Positions 62,744-64,000 of a DNA stretch of 64,000 nucleotides are shown here, in pieces. The position numbers and the translations under genes are program-made. This DNA is from Reichenbachiella agarivorans (lineage in GTDB: Bacteria; Bacteroidota; Bacteroidia; Cytophagales; Cyclobacteriaceae): positions 3,503,501 to 3,567,500 of the forward strand of contig NZ_CP106679.1 of NCBI RefSeq assembly GCF_025502585.1. The letters are read 5' to 3'. The notes beneath the pieces are model-generated. The model saw nothing but the letters and a program-made list of their open reading frames with translations. It was not told the origin of the DNA and did not search any database. The stretch's first letter is position 1. Each line of letters opens with the position of its first letter.

Positions 62744-63940
62744 CTACAAATTTTCAGGTAGACACTTCTCAGGCAGCGCATCATATTCAGTTGGAAAATA
62801 GGCTTTCAGGACTCCTACATAATAATTATGTGGCTTGTGCTGAAAGAACATGGGTGGCTTCTTGTACAAGCTATTATCCAAAAAGTAGCCGTTTTCATCT
62901 TTAGCAACTACATTAGCCAAAGAATCATAATTTACGACAGCCCAGTCTTTTAGAAGTTTAGGATAATCAAAAGGTCTCAGTTGAATACGATTACCTGTTA
63001 CAGCATAATTGATATCATTGACATAAGCAGGCAAAATCACTTTACCTAAATCTTTGATTAGCCTATCATTGGCAGATGCACTTATTGATTGGATGTAACT
63101 GGTAGCTGTTTGTTCAAAAGTCTGGAAAAAGGCACTTTTCAATAAACGTTCGGTACTGAACCCTTCTTCATCACCCAAAAGTGAAGAAATGCCCTCCTTA
63201 GAAAAAAGTTTCTCCTCCATATAATTGACAGGCAACCTAGGTACAGGATCAGCTGGATTGATAATACTGAAACTCAAATAGGTACTGGCAAAACGCTGGT
63301 TATATTCCTTGGCAAAAGCCTTGTTTCCGATCATGGGATTGGCAAATGCGTACGTTTTGAATCTATTGTGAGAGGCAATCCTGTCAGATGGTAAGCCTTC
63401 CAAATAAGCCAGCAACAAAGCTGCCAACGCACCTCCTTGGCTATGACCTGTTAGATAAATATCGTAGATACCCATGGCATTGAGGTACTTGACCTGCATC
63501 AAAATCGATTGGTGCAAAAAAGCCAGTCCCAACACATACCCTGAGTGAACTGCAGCTGCAGTGTCCTCGGCCAGTTTGTATTCAAAAACATCATTTTGTA
63601 TGATGATTTTACCTTGTGCAGGAATCATAGCTGATTCGATATTGGCCAACCAACTCTTTTGATCTGCGGTAGACCCTCTAAAGCAGATCACACCTGTTTT
63701 ACCCTTGACATAGACTTGGTATTTGTTATCCATCCCAAACACCCCCGAGGTAAATTCTTTCTTGTATCCAACAGGAATAATATCACTGTCATCGTCATAA
63801 AGATCCAAGAACGTAAAACTGTTGCTCAAGGCAATCATGTCTCGTGCTTCCTTCGGAGAAAAACCAGATTGAATCTGTGCACTGAGTGGAAACTGAAGAA
63901 TGATTAAACAATAAAGAGAGACTAGGTATTTTTTCATCAT
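62744..63940 (-). CDS. Secreted class 3 lipase-like protein
   Basis: A 398-residue exported protein, signal peptide to about LSAQ. The lipase-class-3 (alpha/beta-hydrolase) core has VICFRGSTADQKSWLANIES, the nucleophile in TGHSQGGALAALLLAYL, and a likely Asp in INPADPVPRLP. The last 130 residues are unassigned. It may act on acylglycerols or phospholipids outside the cytoplasm. No partner gene is visible before the window edge. Confidence 0.87.
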   Translation of the reverse strand: MMKKYLVSLYCLIILQFPLSAQIQSGFSPKEARDMIALSNSFTFLDLYDDDSDIIPVGYKKEFTSGVFGMDNKYQVYVKGKTGVICFRGSTADQKSWLANIESAMIPAQGKIIIQNDVFEYKLAEDTAAAVHSGYVLGLAFLHQSILMQVKYLNAMGIYDIYLTGHSQGGALAALLLAYLEGLPSDRIASHNRFKTYAFANPMIGNKAFAKEYNQRFASTYLSFSIINPADPVPRLPVNYMEEKLFSKEGISSLLGDEEGFSTERLLKSAFFQTFEQTATSYIQSISASANDRLIKDLGKVILPAYVNDINYAVTGNRIQLRPFDYPKLLKDWAVVNYDSLANVVAKDENGYFLDNSLYKKPPMFFQHKPHNYYVGVLKAYFPTEYDALPEKCLPENL

Positions 63941-64000
63941 AAACTACTTTGAATGTAAGTATTAAGAAAATACCGTACCAAGTTCACAATCTAGAATCAA

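Overview
The window reads as the chromosome of a marine-type Bacteroidota (probably Cytophagales/Cytophagia-like). Support comes from the gene content: a very large secreted protein with a gliding-motility-type C-terminal domain next to a PorP/SprF gene, DUF349, DUF4136, DUF2911, GIN-domain and group III truncated haemoglobin genes, and the Bacteroidota gene order pheA / aminotransferase / tyrA / DAHP synthase-chorismate mutase. Promoters also fit the Bacteroidota pattern TTG-N19-TAnnTTTG; the best example lies before the tRNA gene. Base composition is moderately AT-rich and there is little Shine-Dalgarno signal.

Layout. 1-2612: menaquinone genes (end of a probable isochorismate synthase, menD, menB). 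2621-4374: two paralogous DUF4136 lipoproteins and a lysine/alanine-tailed basic protein. 4466-8800: a minus-strand phenylalanine/tyrosine operon (pheA, aminotransferase, tyrA, DAHPS-CM) preceded by a leader peptide and attenuator that I describe here. 8934-17698: housekeeping and conserved hypothetical genes, including pdxH, yqgE, a DUF349 protein, tRNA-Thr, a SatD/DUF3307 pair, a GIN-domain protein, mtaB and a DUF2911 lipoprotein. 17933-23907: a cold-shock gene, then the leucine operon leuC-[four-helix-bundle gene]-leuD-leuA-like-leuB, interrupted by a small inserted gene with terminal inverted repeats and by a palindromic intergenic repeat. 24129-26520: cupin and truncated haemoglobin, an SDR oxidoreductase and yggS.

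26521-36428 is an accessory island. Its left edge holds a 72-bp duplicate of the yggS 3' end, a broken copy of an island gene and three palindromic repeats. Then, all on the minus strand, transcribed from 36428 downward, come a cytosolic amidase with an SH3 domain (frameshifted), a patatin-like phospholipase, a small beta-rich protein, an outer-membrane-barrel-like protein, an array of eleven 21-bp repeats, a helical protein, a membrane protein, a secreted SH3 + metallo-beta-lactamase protein and a KAP-type P-loop NTPase. I know of no described system with this composition; a conflict or defence role is inference only.

36866-43980 is a signalling block: a hybrid solute-binding-domain/histidine kinase, a TPR-LuxR regulator, and an adenylate cyclase overlapping an MscS channel that carries a cyclic-nucleotide-binding domain. 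44181-50970 encodes the type IX secretion cargo and its PorP/SprF partner. 51328-54819 holds two small secreted GPxAKNxKxW-repeat proteins and a NarL-type two-component system; a near-identical palindrome lies upstream of both small genes and of the later antiporter gene, suggesting a small regulon. 54963-63940 holds amtB, a CPA1 antiporter, small acidic and hypothetical proteins, slyD, hrpB and a secreted lipase.
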